The notes below the pieces were generated by a model that saw only the letters and a list, made by a program, of their open reading frames with translations, made no database searches and had not been told where the DNA came from. 64,000 nt of DNA from a virus, in the IMG/VR virus record IMGVR_UViG_3300008120_000012, positions 30,592-94,591 of that record; one strand, written 5' to 3'. Of the stretch, positions 36,914 through 44,943 are shown one piece after another. The position numbers and the translations under genes are program-made. The stretch's first letter is position 1; every line of letters starts with the position of its first letter.

Positions 36914-37069
36914 ATGGCTGCTAAACTATATACAAATGAAACCTGGCTACGTAAAAGATATACAATGGATAAGCGTACCCCAGAAGAAATTGCAAAGGAG
37001 TGTGGATGTAGCGTGGAAACAGTATATGTCTACCTTGCTAAATTTGGATTAAGGAAATCAAGGCGATGA
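36914..37069 (+). CDS. Mini HTH DNA-binding protein
   Basis: A 51-residue basic protein. RTPEEIAKECGCSVETVYVYLAKFG is a clear helix-turn-helix resembling homeodomain-like/sigma-70 region 4-type HTHs. Flanking Lys/Arg residues could hold DNA. Its stop overlaps the next start (ATGA). It could be a regulator or a packaging-site binding protein, given the small terminase gene two genes downstream. Confidence 0.65.
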   Translation: MAAKLYTNETWLRKRYTMDKRTPEEIAKECGCSVETVYVYLAKFGLRKSRR

Positions 37070-37305
37070 GCGAAAAGTTTAATATTACAGTAGATCAGGT
37101 AAATCACCCTATTCACTACACAACAGATCCATCTGGAGTAGAGTGCATTCAAATAACACGTCATCGTAATTTTAATATTGGAAATGCCTTTAAGTATTTG
37201 TGGAGGGCTGGAATTAAAAATGAAAATACCCAAATAGAAGATTTAAAAAAGGCTATTTTCTATATTCAAGATGAAATTAAAAGACTAGAAGGTACCTATG
37301 AGTAA
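37066..37305 (+). CDS. DUF3310 family protein
   Basis: A 79-residue protein with the hallmark pattern VNHPIHYTTDPSGVECIQI ... NFNIGNAFKYLWRAGIK ... EDLKKAIFYIQDEI. DUF3310 proteins occur widely in phages, sometimes fused to nucleotide kinases, but their function is not established. It overlaps both neighbours by a few bases within the operon. Confidence 0.85.
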   Translation: MSEKFNITVDQVNHPIHYTTDPSGVECIQITRHRNFNIGNAFKYLWRAGIKNENTQIEDLKKAIFYIQDEIKRLEGTYE

Positions 37306-37837
37306 TACTGAAATTGAATTAGTACAACATCTTGATGAGGTTAATAGGGTTGTTGAAGAGTACCTAAAAGGTAATGACCCTACGAAAATTTCTAAAACAT
37401 TATCTTTACCACGTACTCGTGTAGTAGCACACCTTAATGAGTGGAAGGCTATGGCTTCTGCAAATGATGCCATTCGTGCTCGTGCCAAAGATGCTTTGGT
37501 TAGTGCAGATGCACATTATACAAAATTGATTAAGCAGGCTTATGAAGTTATTGATGATGCAACCACTACGGCAAATCTTAATGCAAAAACTGCAGCAATT
37601 AAACTTGTAATGGATATTGAAGCACGAAGAATTGATATGTTGCAAAAGGCTGGACTATTAGAAAATAAAGAATTAGCAGAAGAAATGTTAGAGATAGAGC
37701 GCAGACAGGAAGTATTGGTTGGCATCCTTCGTGATATTGCTTCTACGCATCCAGAAGTTCGTGATCTTATTATGCAAAAGTTGTCTGCAATTGCAAAAGA
37801 AGGCGAAGTGATTACAATTGTCCACGATGTTCAATGA
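37298..37837 (+). CDS. Small terminase subunit (putative)
   Basis: A 179-residue helical protein encoded directly before, and overlapping, the large terminase. The N-terminus contains an HTH-like segment (DPTKISKTLSLPRTRVVAHLNEWKA), followed by long coiled-coil helices suitable for ring formation. Small terminases recognise the packaging site. The call rests on position and architecture. Confidence 0.7.
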   Translation: MSNTEIELVQHLDEVNRVVEEYLKGNDPTKISKTLSLPRTRVVAHLNEWKAMASANDAIRARAKDALVSADAHYTKLIKQAYEVIDDATTTANLNAKTAAIKLVMDIEARRIDMLQKAGLLENKELAEEMLEIERRQEVLVGILRDIASTHPEVRDLIMQKLSAIAKEGEVITIVHDVQ

Positions 37838-39614
37838 TTTTTTAGAAGCACTTAAAGATAATCATTTTGAAGAAAATCCAGTAGATGTAAAAACATTTGT
37901 TGAATCTCCAGATTATTTAGGACAGCCACCACTTTCAGATATTCAATATGATGTTGTTGAGGCCATGAGCCAAATTTATCGTAAAGAAGATTTACAACAT
38001 TTATTAGGAACAGAAGAGGGGGCAAGGCACTATGCAAAATATACAAAAAACGAAATCATTCTTCAATTGGGTAAGGGTAGTGGTAAAGACTTTGTTTCTA
38101 CTGTGGCTTGTGCTTACGTTGTTTATAAGTTACTATGTCTTAAAGACCCTGCCAGATATTTCGGAAAGCCAAGTGGAGATGCAATAGATATTATTAACGT
38201 TGCTATTAACGCTGAGCAGGCTAAGAATGTTTTCTTTAAAGGTTTTAAAACAAAGATTGAGAAGTCTCCATGGTTTGCTGGAAAGTATGATCCGAAAGTA
38301 AACTCTATTGGTTTTAATAAATCTATTACAGTTTATTCAGGACACTCTGAGCGTGAATCTCATGAGGGTCTTAACTTGTTTATGGCTGTGCTTGATGAAA
38401 TCTCTGGTTTTGCTACAGAAGTAGGAACAGGAAATGATCAGGGTAAGACTGCTGACAATATATATAAAGCATTTCGTGGTACTGTAGATTCTCGTTTCCC
38501 AGATCTTGGCAAGGTAGTTCTTCTCTCATTCCCTCGTTATAATGGCGACTTTATTTCAAAGCGGTATGAAGAAGTAATTATGGAAAAAGATGTAGTAGAA
38601 CGTAGACATAAGTTTATTATTAATGAAGAGTTGCCAGAAGGTCCAGACAATGAGTTTGAGATTACGTGGGAAGAAGATCATATAAAGTCATACAAATATC
38701 CAAGGATGTTTGCATTAAAAAGACCTACATGGGAAGTTAATCCTACTCGTAAGATTGATGATTTTAAGATTGCATTTTTAACAGATCCAGGAGATGCAAT
38801 GATGCGTTTTCTTTGTACACCAACATATTCTTCAGATGCATTCTTTAAACAACGTGAAAAATTAGAAAAGTGTATGACATTAAGAAATCCAATTGACTCT
38901 ACAAAAAGGCTAGATGCATTTGCCCCTGATCCAGAAAAAATTTATTTTGTACATGCAGATCTTGCACAAAGACATGACAAGTGTGCAGTTGCAATAGCAC
39001 ATGTTGAAAAATGGGTTAATGTTCAAATTGTTAAGGACTATCAGCAAGTAGCCCCTATCGTTGTAGTAGATGCAGTAGCATGGTGGGAGCCAAAGATAGA
39101 AGGTCCAGTAGATCTGTCAGATGTAAAAAACTGGATAATTAATCTACGTAGACTTGGGTTTAATCTTGGTATGGTTACCTTTGACCGTTGGCAGTCATTT
39201 GATATTCAGCAAGAGTTAAAAACGGTAGGAATTAAAACAGATACCGTTTCTGTTGCAAAAAAACATTATGAAGACCTTGCTATGCTTGTATACGAAGAAA
39301 GAGTTGCTATGCCTAGCATCCCATTATTACTAGAAGAAATGTCAGAGTTAAAAATAACAGACAACGGAAAGCGGGTTGACCACCCACGTAAAAAATCTAA
39401 AGACTTGGCAGATGCTGTTTGTGGAGCGGTATTTGGAGCAATAAGCCATACCCCTAAAGACAATATGACAGAGGTAGATGTCCATACATGGTCATCTCCA
39501 AGAAAAAATACAGAAATCTTTGTTGACAGCAAAGGTGACAATGTGATAGAATATAACCGTAAAGAAATGCCTGATGATATCAAGTCATATCTTGACAGGC
39601 TCAATTTACTATAG
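37827..39614 (+). CDS. terL: Large terminase subunit
   Basis: A 595-residue packaging motor. ATPase: Walker A LGKGSGKD (about residue 81) and Walker B FMAVLDEIS (about 186). Nuclease: VHADLAQRHDKCAVAIAH (about 373), DRWQSFD (about 452) and a late Asp in KDLADAVCG (about 528), as in the RNase H-like terminase nuclease. The ATG at 37827 is preferred to the TTG at 37818. It overlaps the small subunit gene by 11 bases. It is far from the portal gene and follows the recombination genes. Confidence 0.92.
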   Translation: MFNDFLEALKDNHFEENPVDVKTFVESPDYLGQPPLSDIQYDVVEAMSQIYRKEDLQHLLGTEEGARHYAKYTKNEIILQLGKGSGKDFVSTVACAYVVYKLLCLKDPARYFGKPSGDAIDIINVAINAEQAKNVFFKGFKTKIEKSPWFAGKYDPKVNSIGFNKSITVYSGHSERESHEGLNLFMAVLDEISGFATEVGTGNDQGKTADNIYKAFRGTVDSRFPDLGKVVLLSFPRYNGDFISKRYEEVIMEKDVVERRHKFIINEELPEGPDNEFEITWEEDHIKSYKYPRMFALKRPTWEVNPTRKIDDFKIAFLTDPGDAMMRFLCTPTYSSDAFFKQREKLEKCMTLRNPIDSTKRLDAFAPDPEKIYFVHADLAQRHDKCAVAIAHVEKWVNVQIVKDYQQVAPIVVVDAVAWWEPKIEGPVDLSDVKNWIINLRRLGFNLGMVTFDRWQSFDIQQELKTVGIKTDTVSVAKKHYEDLAMLVYEERVAMPSIPLLLEEMSELKITDNGKRVDHPRKKSKDLADAVCGAVFGAISHTPKDNMTEVDVHTWSSPRKNTEIFVDSKGDNVIEYNRKEMPDDIKSYLDRLNLL

Positions 39615-39620
39615 TAAAAT
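39592..39620 (+). promoter_or_regulatory. Near-consensus promoter TTGACA-N17-TAAAAT
   Basis: TTGACA (39592-39597) and TAAAAT (39615-39620) overlap the end of terL. The leader of about 43 bases carries an SD (CAAGGAGA). This is among the best plus-strand promoters of the window. Confidence 0.75.
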
Positions 39621-39669
39621 ATAGATATAACCAAAAGGTTATAAAAACAAAACAAGGAGAATAAATTAA

Positions 39670-40806
39670 ATGAAGTCATTTAAGAAAATCGCTCTCGCCA
39701 TGGTTGCAGCCATGACACTGGGCACAATTTCTGTAGCACCTGCAAGTGCTGCTGCCATGACACTAGCCGTAACGCTGAATGGTGCAGATAAGTCATCTGC
39801 AACTTCTGCTGCTGCAGCAGTGGCATTGCCAGTACCAGCAGACAACACTATTGGGGCACTAGAGGCTCTTAAGTTTGTCGCTACAGTAGACACAGGAACT
39901 TCTGTTTCTGTAACTGCAACAAACGCAACAATCGTAACCGCACTACATGATGCTGCTGCACCAGTAACTGCATCGTCTGGCTCTTCAAGCCTTACAATTG
40001 CAACTGGCACAGGAATCAACGCAACGTTCTATGTATATACTAAAACGACTGCTGTTGGTACTGTTGTAGTATCAAACCAAGGAACAACCTTTACATATTA
40101 TGTACAAGGAACTGCTGGTGGTATTCATACCCTAGCAGCATCAGCACCTTCTTCTGCACCAGCAGGAACTGTTCAGGATATTCTTGTAACAGCAACTGAT
40201 GTGTTCGGTAACAAGGTTGCTGGCAAGGTAATTGCTGGTCGTGTATTTGCTGCACAAGGAACACTTGCTGCTCCTGGTACTGCAACAACTGGATCAACAC
40301 TTGCTGACTTTGGTGTTGCAAAGTTTAACTTGACACTTCCAACAACTGGACGTGCTCTTGTTGAGTTTTCACTAAATAATGCTGCTGATGGAGCAACTGC
40401 TGTAGTTGGTCTACCAGCGCTATCTTTGACACCTGCTGTTGAGATCGTAACTCGTGATCTTGCTGCAGAACTAAAGGCTGCACAGGATGCACTTGCTGCT
40501 GAGAAGGCTGCTTCTGCAAAGGCTCTAGCAGATGCTAAGGCTGCTGCGGATGCTGCTGCTCTAAAGGCTGCTGCTGATTTGGTAACTGCTAATGCAGAAG
40601 TTGCTAAGTTGAAGGCTGAGGCTGTAACTGCTAAGGCTGCTGCTGACAAGGCACTTGCTGATGCAACTGCTGCACATGCTGCTACACTTGCGAAGGTAAA
40701 TGCAGATAATGCTGCTGCGATGGCTGCTATTAAGAAGGCATTTAATTCACTTGCTGTAAAGTGGAATAAGAAGAATCCTTCTGCAAAGGTTGCTTTGATT
40801 AAGTAA
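39670..40806 (+). CDS. Secreted Ala-rich surface protein with coiled coil
   Basis: A 378-residue protein. A clear Sec signal peptide (MKSFKKIALAMVAAMTLGTI, cleavage after APASA near residue 27) is followed by two beta (Ig/invasin-like) domains (VQDILVTATDVFGNKVAGKV). Residues 260-355 form an Ala/Lys/Asp coiled coil of repeated KAAADAA-type heptads. The basic C-terminus is WNKKNPSAKVALIK. It is monocistronic, with its own strong promoter and perfect terminator. It is markedly more G+C-rich and repetitive than its neighbours, so it may be host-derived. It is likely exported to the host envelope during infection; the role is unknown. Confidence 0.75.
   Translation: MKSFKKIALAMVAAMTLGTISVAPASAAAMTLAVTLNGADKSSATSAAAAVALPVPADNTIGALEALKFVATVDTGTSVSVTATNATIVTALHDAAAPVTASSGSSSLTIATGTGINATFYVYTKTTAVGTVVVSNQGTTFTYYVQGTAGGIHTLAASAPSSAPAGTVQDILVTATDVFGNKVAGKVIAGRVFAAQGTLAAPGTATTGSTLADFGVAKFNLTLPTTGRALVEFSLNNAADGATAVVGLPALSLTPAVEIVTRDLAAELKAAQDALAAEKAASAKALADAKAAADAAALKAAADLVTANAEVAKLKAEAVTAKAAADKALADATAAHAATLAKVNADNAAAMAAIKKAFNSLAVKWNKKNPSAKVALIK
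40453..40740 (+). repeat. Ala-rich coiled-coil coding repeats
   Basis: Tandem GCTGCT(G/A)ATGCT and AAGGCTGCT units encode Ala-Ala-Asp/Lys heptads. Low-complexity structure with stronger third-position G/C/T bias than flanking genes. Confidence 0.7.
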
Positions 40807-40821
40807 TCTAAACTTAAAGAG

Positions 40822-40856
40822 AAGGCGTAGATTAATTTCTACGCCTTTTTCTTTTT
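40822..40856 (+). terminator. Rho-independent terminator
   Basis: AAGGCGTAGA and TCTACGCCTT form a perfect 10-bp stem around TTAATTT, followed by TTTTTCTTTTT. It ends the transcript of the secreted Ala-rich protein. Confidence 0.9.
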
Positions 40857-40863
40857 AATAAAA

Positions 40864-40872
40864 TGGTATAAT
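40864..40872 (+). promoter_or_regulatory. Extended -10 promoter (TGGTATAAT)
   Basis: TGGTATAAT follows the terminator. Predicted transcription start is near 40879, giving a leader that contains GAGGTGA (40890-40896) 7 bases before an ATT codon at 40904. Confidence 0.6.
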
Positions 40873-40903
40873 AGTTTTATTCTTATTATGAGGTGAAAGG
40901 AAA

Positions 40904-42868
40904 ATTAGAAAAACATTTAGAATATTAATAGCATTTTTTCTAGCCCTTGGCTGGACCTTAATTGTTCCAGAAAACGCTAATTCAAATGATCCTTTAGTAA
41001 TAGCACAACAAGAAATAAACAAACTTGAAGAAGATGTAAATAATCTAATAGATAAAACAAAAACATTAGAATTAATTGACATAGCAAAAACAAAATATAC
41101 AACTGCTGTAGAGGCAAAAAATGTATTTCAGATATCGCAAGGTATTTATAATGACGCTGTAGATACGTATGATAGCGCAATATTAGTTAAACAAGAAGCA
41201 CAATTAGCCGTAGATACACAGCAGCCAATAAGAGATTCTGCGTATGCTACTTTACAAAATAAACAAAATGCTTTGGATGTAGCCAATATAAACTTAGCCA
41301 TAGCCCAGTCTAACGGACAGCCAGCCACAAATAGCCTTAGTGCCTTCTTATACAACTGTTGGGATCCTTATAATACATATAACAATATGCCACCTCTAGG
41401 CTGCGGAACAGAGCCTATATCAATGGGTCCATGGTCAAACATTAACTTTAACTTTGGATCTGGCGGTCCTGCTGGGCTATATGATGATTATCAGATTAGG
41501 TGGTCTGGCTATATAAAGTCTACTCAGCATTGGACTCCACAATTTAGAACTTGTGGAGATGATGGAATGATATTAATTATTAACGGCAATATAGTTAGAA
41601 ATGACTGGTTTGATCGTGGTGGTGGCTGTGCTGGATCAACTGGTTATTATATGGAATCTAATGGATGGCTTCCCATAGAGGTATGGTGGTATGAAAATGG
41701 CGGGGGAGCCAATGGACAATTACAATGGGATATAGGCAATGGTTTTACTGCTATACCAAGTACTGTTTTTTCAATGTCTATACCGCTTGAAGACCCTAGC
41801 CTACCAGCAGCAATAGAGGCTCAAAATATAGCACAACAAGAATATAATCAGGCACTTGAAGCATATAATATTGAAAATAATAAATTGATTCAGTATAATC
41901 AAACCTTACAAACCTCACAAGAAAACCTCACACTTGCATCTGAAAACCTCACAACAGAAACACAAAACCTCACAATTGCACAAGGTAATTATGAAATTGC
42001 TATATCAGAAATGCAAATTGCAATTATTAATGCTCAAACAGAATACAACAATCAATTAGATTTTGAAAACAAGCAAAGGATTGCTGCTGCAATAGCACAG
42101 GCTTTAGCGAATCAACAAGCCTCTAATCCTACTCCAGAACCTACGCCATCTCCAGATCTTACAGAAGCACCAGAGTCCGAACCTTCTCCTACACCTACAA
42201 TAGATGAACCTACTCCATCTCAAGAGCCAACTCCAGAACCTACTTCTTCACCTGATATTGATCCAACACCTGAGACAACTCCAACGCCCGAACCCTCTCC
42301 TTCAAAGGACGAAGCATCACCTTCACCAGAACCCAATCCAGAGCCAAGCCCATCCCAAGACCAAACAGAAACCACAAAACCTGAGACATTACCAGAACCA
42401 TCTCCTTCCGAAAACAATACGACAAACAATGATACCACAAGTGATTTACTTAGAAAGTTATCTGATTTAACAAGCAAAGATACATTAACAAAATTAACAG
42501 ATGAGCAAAAAGAGGCTGTTGCTGGAACGCTGGGTATTAAGACAGAAGAGATAGCATTAGTGGCAGAGTTAGCAAAAGAAGATCCAGTTATAGCAGAAGC
42601 ATTAGAATCATTTGCAGAGAAGGCAGCAGAAAATAAAGATGCTCCAATGCCTTATACAATTGCAGACGCTATCACTGAAGCACAAGCAGATGAATTTTTA
42701 TCAAATCCAATAGGTGCATTAACAGATATAGATTTTGAAAAAGTTCTTAGTCCATCAGAATGGGGTAAAGATATGACGGATGACCAAAGAGAAAAGGTGC
42801 AAGAAATAGTAGTTTCTGCAATTATTGCAGGAAATATAGTTTCAGCATCAATGACAAGGAGGAAATAA
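40904..42868 (+). CDS. Large secreted PA14-domain protein (AUU start predicted)
   Basis: The frame is open from a TGA at 40889 to the TAA at 42866-42868. It begins with KIRKTFRILIAFFLALGWTL ... PENANS, a textbook signal peptide, yet no ATG, GTG or TTG precedes it in frame. The only codon at correct distance from the SD GAGGTGA is ATT at 40904, giving 654 residues. A coiled-coil N-region is followed by a PA14-like domain (FRTCGDDGMILIINGNIV, GGANGQLQWDIG, about residues 145-290), known to bind carbohydrate. Then come a second coiled coil, a Pro/Glu/Ser/Thr wall-spanning-like stretch (about 408-506) and a C-terminal helical domain. Probably secreted or surface-bound. Confidence 0.72.
   Translation: MRKTFRILIAFFLALGWTLIVPENANSNDPLVIAQQEINKLEEDVNNLIDKTKTLELIDIAKTKYTTAVEAKNVFQISQGIYNDAVDTYDSAILVKQEAQLAVDTQQPIRDSAYATLQNKQNALDVANINLAIAQSNGQPATNSLSAFLYNCWDPYNTYNNMPPLGCGTEPISMGPWSNINFNFGSGGPAGLYDDYQIRWSGYIKSTQHWTPQFRTCGDDGMILIINGNIVRNDWFDRGGGCAGSTGYYMESNGWLPIEVWWYENGGGANGQLQWDIGNGFTAIPSTVFSMSIPLEDPSLPAAIEAQNIAQQEYNQALEAYNIENNKLIQYNQTLQTSQENLTLASENLTTETQNLTIAQGNYEIAISEMQIAIINAQTEYNNQLDFENKQRIAAAIAQALANQQASNPTPEPTPSPDLTEAPESEPSPTPTIDEPTPSQEPTPEPTSSPDIDPTPETTPTPEPSPSKDEASPSPEPNPEPSPSQDQTETTKPETLPEPSPSENNTTNNDTTSDLLRKLSDLTSKDTLTKLTDEQKEAVAGTLGIKTEEIALVAELAKEDPVIAEALESFAEKAAENKDAPMPYTIADAITEAQADEFLSNPIGALTDIDFEKVLSPSEWGKDMTDDQREKVQEIVVSAIIAGNIVSASMTRRK
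42124..42420 (+). repeat. Pro/Thr/Ser/Glu low-complexity coding repeat
   Basis: About 100 codons of PTPEPTPSP-like units within the PA14-domain gene, similar in composition to wall-spanning linkers of Gram-positive surface proteins. Confidence 0.75.
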
Positions 42869-43062
42869 TGAAGATACTTAAAGGCATACTAAACTATGCA
42901 TGGGAAGTAGTAAAGGAAAGCATTGCTCAAATATTTACCCTGCTTGGATTTTTTATAGCATGGCTAACCCTTACAGGCACTGCTCAGCAGGTAGTTGGAG
43001 TGGCTACTTTGGTTGCCACTGTTATTTGGCTTGCTACCATCCCGCTTAGAAAAGAAGATTAA
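42868..43062 (+). CDS. Small membrane protein (holin candidate)
   Basis: A 64-residue protein with two hydrophobic helices (IAQIFTLLGFFIAWLTLTG and QQVVGVATLVATVIWLATIP) and a charged C-terminus (RKED), the layout of a class II holin. Its start overlaps the PA14 gene stop by one base and its SD AAGGAGG lies within that gene. It sits upstream of the endolysin. Confidence 0.6.
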   Translation: MKILKGILNYAWEVVKESIAQIFTLLGFFIAWLTLTGTAQQVVGVATLVATVIWLATIPLRKED

Positions 43063-43066
43063 TAAC

Positions 43067-43075
43067 TGGTATAAT
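43067..43075 (+). promoter_or_regulatory. Extended -10 promoter (TGGTATAAT), leaderless
   Basis: TGGTATAAT overlaps a potential ATG at 43074 and ends exactly 7 bases before the in-frame ATG at 43083. The latter is therefore the likely start. Confidence 0.62.
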
Positions 43076-43082
43076 GAGCAAT

Positions 43083-43397
43083 ATGATAAGACTAGTATTA
43101 GTTTCCCTACTTGGATTAATGTTAACTGGTTGTGGCTACGACGGCCACTATCGTTATCCCTGCCAAGATCCAGTAAACTGGGAAGCCAAAGAGTGCAACC
43201 CACCACTATGTGAGGCCACAGGAACCTGTACAAAAGACCTGATTGGCTATGATCCAAATGAGGGTAAGGTAGAAGTAACAGAGGAAGCCCCAGAGGAAAC
43301 AAACTCTGATATAATTGAAGAGTCTAATGAAGCACCAGCGCCAGAAAACGTAGACAACATCAACAACATGGTTGATGATATTTCGGAAGGAAACTAA
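43083..43397 (+). CDS. Small lipoprotein (spanin-like candidate)
   Basis: A 104-residue lipoprotein: MIRLVLVSLLGLMLTGCGY is a signal peptide with lipobox LTGC (Cys17). The mature part has six further Cys, then an acidic Glu/Asn-rich tail. The ATG at 43074 is rejected because it lies inside the -10 box. It sits between holin-like genes and the endolysin; an envelope role in lysis or superinfection exclusion is possible. No homology is claimed. Confidence 0.65.
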   Translation: MIRLVLVSLLGLMLTGCGYDGHYRYPCQDPVNWEAKECNPPLCEATGTCTKDLIGYDPNEGKVEVTEEAPEETNSDIIEESNEAPAPENVDNINNMVDDISEGN

Positions 43398-43403
43398 AAT
43401 AAG

Positions 43404-43775
43404 ATGGCTAAAACAAAATATACACCAGCAGAACTTGATGCACGATTAAAGTTTACATTGGGTATTATACTTGGATCTATTCTATTCTTTACTGCTATGG
43501 GAATTCTGTATGCACTTATTTTTGTTACCCAGCCAGTTGGTGGACAATCTGAAAATGATAAAATGTTTTTCAATGTTCTTGGATCAGTTGCTACGTTTAT
43601 TACAGGAACATTAGCAGGATTACTTATTGGTAAGAGTGGTTCAGATGCTATTGCAGAAACCATACAAACATCAGAGCCTGAAGAAGTTGTTCAAGAAGAA
43701 CCTGTTCAAGAAGGCAAGCCAGAAGGACAAATGCCTGATGAGCAAGATATAGATGAAGAATGGGATAAGGATTAA
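43404..43775 (+). CDS. Two-helix membrane protein (holin candidate)
   Basis: A 123-residue protein. Two transmembrane helices (LKFTLGIILGSILFFTAMGI and FFNVLGSVATFITGTLAGLL) are followed by GKSGSD and a very acidic cytoplasmic tail (EPEEVVQEEPVQEGK). It lies 2 bases upstream of the endolysin gene, which makes it the best holin candidate. Start by ATG after AAAATAAG; no good SD. Confidence 0.65.
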   Translation: MAKTKYTPAELDARLKFTLGIILGSILFFTAMGILYALIFVTQPVGGQSENDKMFFNVLGSVATFITGTLAGLLIGKSGSDAIAETIQTSEPEEVVQEEPVQEGKPEGQMPDEQDIDEEWDKD

Positions 43776-43777
43776 TC

Positions 43778-44350
43778 ATGGCAGAATTAGGAACAGCAGC
43801 AAAACTTATTGAGATTGCTAAGGGTGAAATTGGTACTATTGAAGGTCCAAAAGATAATGAAACAAAGTATGGCAAGTTTATGAAAGCAAACTTTCAGCCA
43901 TGGTGTGGATCTTTTGTTAACTGGTGTGCTGATCAAGCGGGGGTAAAAGTTCCTAATACTGTCTATACTCCATCAGGAGCAGCAGCATTTAAGAAGGCTG
44001 GTCGCTGGTATGATGCACAGATTTGTGACCCAGAGCCAGGAGACATTGCATATTTTGATTTCCCAGCAGACGGTGTAGATCGTATCTCACATGTTGGTAT
44101 TGTTATTAAAGATAATGAAGATGGAACTGTATGGTGCATTGAAGGAAATACCACTAACAAAAAAGGTGGAAGCCAAAGAAATGGTGGCGAAGTATGTAAG
44201 CAACTTCGTGCTTATAAGAAAAACAGCAAAGGCGTACAAGTTTCTATTGTAGGATTTGGTCGTCCTAAATTTAAAGGTGCTGCAGAAAAAACAGCCCCCG
44301 CTACAGCACAAGTGAAAAAATGTAGTAAATGCGGTCAAGAAATAAAATAA
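43778..44350 (+). CDS. CHAP-domain endolysin
   Basis: A 190-residue peptidoglycan hydrolase. The CHAP catalytic Cys is in QPWCGSFVNWC (about residue 43), the His in RISHVGIV (about 104) and the polar third residue in EGNTTN (about 121). The C-terminus ends in a short zinc-ribbon-like CSKCGQEIK, perhaps a wall-binding element. CHAP domains are amidases or endopeptidases. Without a signal peptide it needs a holin, and candidates precede it. Confidence 0.87.
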   Translation: MAELGTAAKLIEIAKGEIGTIEGPKDNETKYGKFMKANFQPWCGSFVNWCADQAGVKVPNTVYTPSGAAAFKKAGRWYDAQICDPEPGDIAYFDFPADGVDRISHVGIVIKDNEDGTVWCIEGNTTNKKGGSQRNGGEVCKQLRAYKKNSKGVQVSIVGFGRPKFKGAAEKTAPATAQVKKCSKCGQEIK

Positions 44351-44357
44351 TCTATCT

Positions 44358-44385
44358 TTGATATACCCCAAAATTCTGGTATACT
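44358..44385 (+). promoter_or_regulatory. Promoter TTGATA-N16-TATACT with extended TG
   Basis: TTGATA (44358-44363) and TGG-TATACT (44377-44385) lie right after the endolysin stop. An SD (AGGGAG) follows before the ATG at 44410. Confidence 0.6.
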
Positions 44386-44409
44386 TTTATAGAAGATATA
44401 GGGAGTGGC

Positions 44410-44928
44410 ATGACTTGTATTGCGGGTATAATGAAAGAAGGCAAGGTTTATCTTGCTGGTGAACGAGGGGCTTCAGAAGGTAATTATATAGTCCCAATAG
44501 ACAGACCAAAGATATGGAAAAACGGTCCATATATTTTTGGCTACGCAGGAACATTTGACAGCCAATTAATTCAATATAACTTTAATCCTCCTGCCCCAGA
44601 AGGAAATGTTGATAAATTTATGCATACTAAATTTTTAAAAGCATTAAAATCATTTTATACAGAATGGGATATTGGTGGAAAAGATTCAGAAGTATCTTTA
44701 CTTATTGGCATTAAAGGTAGATTATATGAACATGATGCCGTTGATCTTACATTGATTTCCTATGACAGAGACTATATTGCCATAGGATCAGGGGCAGACT
44801 ACGCTATGGGTTCTTTACATGCCACCCAAAACCATAAAGATCCAAAGCGTAGGCTTGCTCTTGCTTTAGATGCTGCATGTTATCTAAGCACGTCATGTAT
44901 TGGCCCAATTGACTTTTTGAATGGTTAG
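44410..44928 (+). CDS. Proteasome/HslV-like Ntn hydrolase
   Basis: A 172-residue protein starting MTCIAGIMKEGKVYLAGERG. Removal of Met1 would expose Thr2, the nucleophile of proteasome beta/HslV proteins, whose usual start is MTT(I/V)xA ... G-D. The usual Asp17-equivalent region reads AGERGAS here. Later motifs also fit: FGYAGTFDSQLIQ, LLIGIKGRLYEHD, YIAIGSGADYAMGSLHA and RLALALDAAC. Length is like HslV, without an HslU-type ATPase nearby. Self-processing peptidase or a capsid-associated role are both possible. Confidence 0.72.
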   Translation: MTCIAGIMKEGKVYLAGERGASEGNYIVPIDRPKIWKNGPYIFGYAGTFDSQLIQYNFNPPAPEGNVDKFMHTKFLKALKSFYTEWDIGGKDSEVSLLIGIKGRLYEHDAVDLTLISYDRDYIAIGSGADYAMGSLHATQNHKDPKRRLALALDAACYLSTSCIGPIDFLNG

Positions 44929-44937
44929 GTATACAAT
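44909..44937 (+). promoter_or_regulatory. Promoter TTGACT-N17-TACAAT, leaderless
   Basis: TTGACT (44909-44914) and TACAAT (44932-44937) overlap the end of the Ntn-hydrolase gene. The hexamer ends 6 bases before the ATG at 44944, with no SD. Confidence 0.55.
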
Positions 44938-44943
44938 ATATAT

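Noticed and set aside
25396-37309. Integrase, excisionase or repressor indicating lysogeny
   Set aside because: The MerR-like and mini HTH proteins have no recombinase partner; no tyrosine/serine recombinase motif or attachment-like duplicate was found. The phage is treated as lytic.
39666-40649. Long antisense open frames within the Ala-rich gene (and similar ones inside capsid, tape measure and protease genes)
   Set aside because: They mirror the biased codons of strongly expressed genes, lack RBS or promoters and run against a clear gene.
41273-42868. PA14 gene starting at the TTG at 41273
   Set aside because: This would leave a 369-base open segment containing a perfect signal peptide without a gene; the AUU start explains it better.
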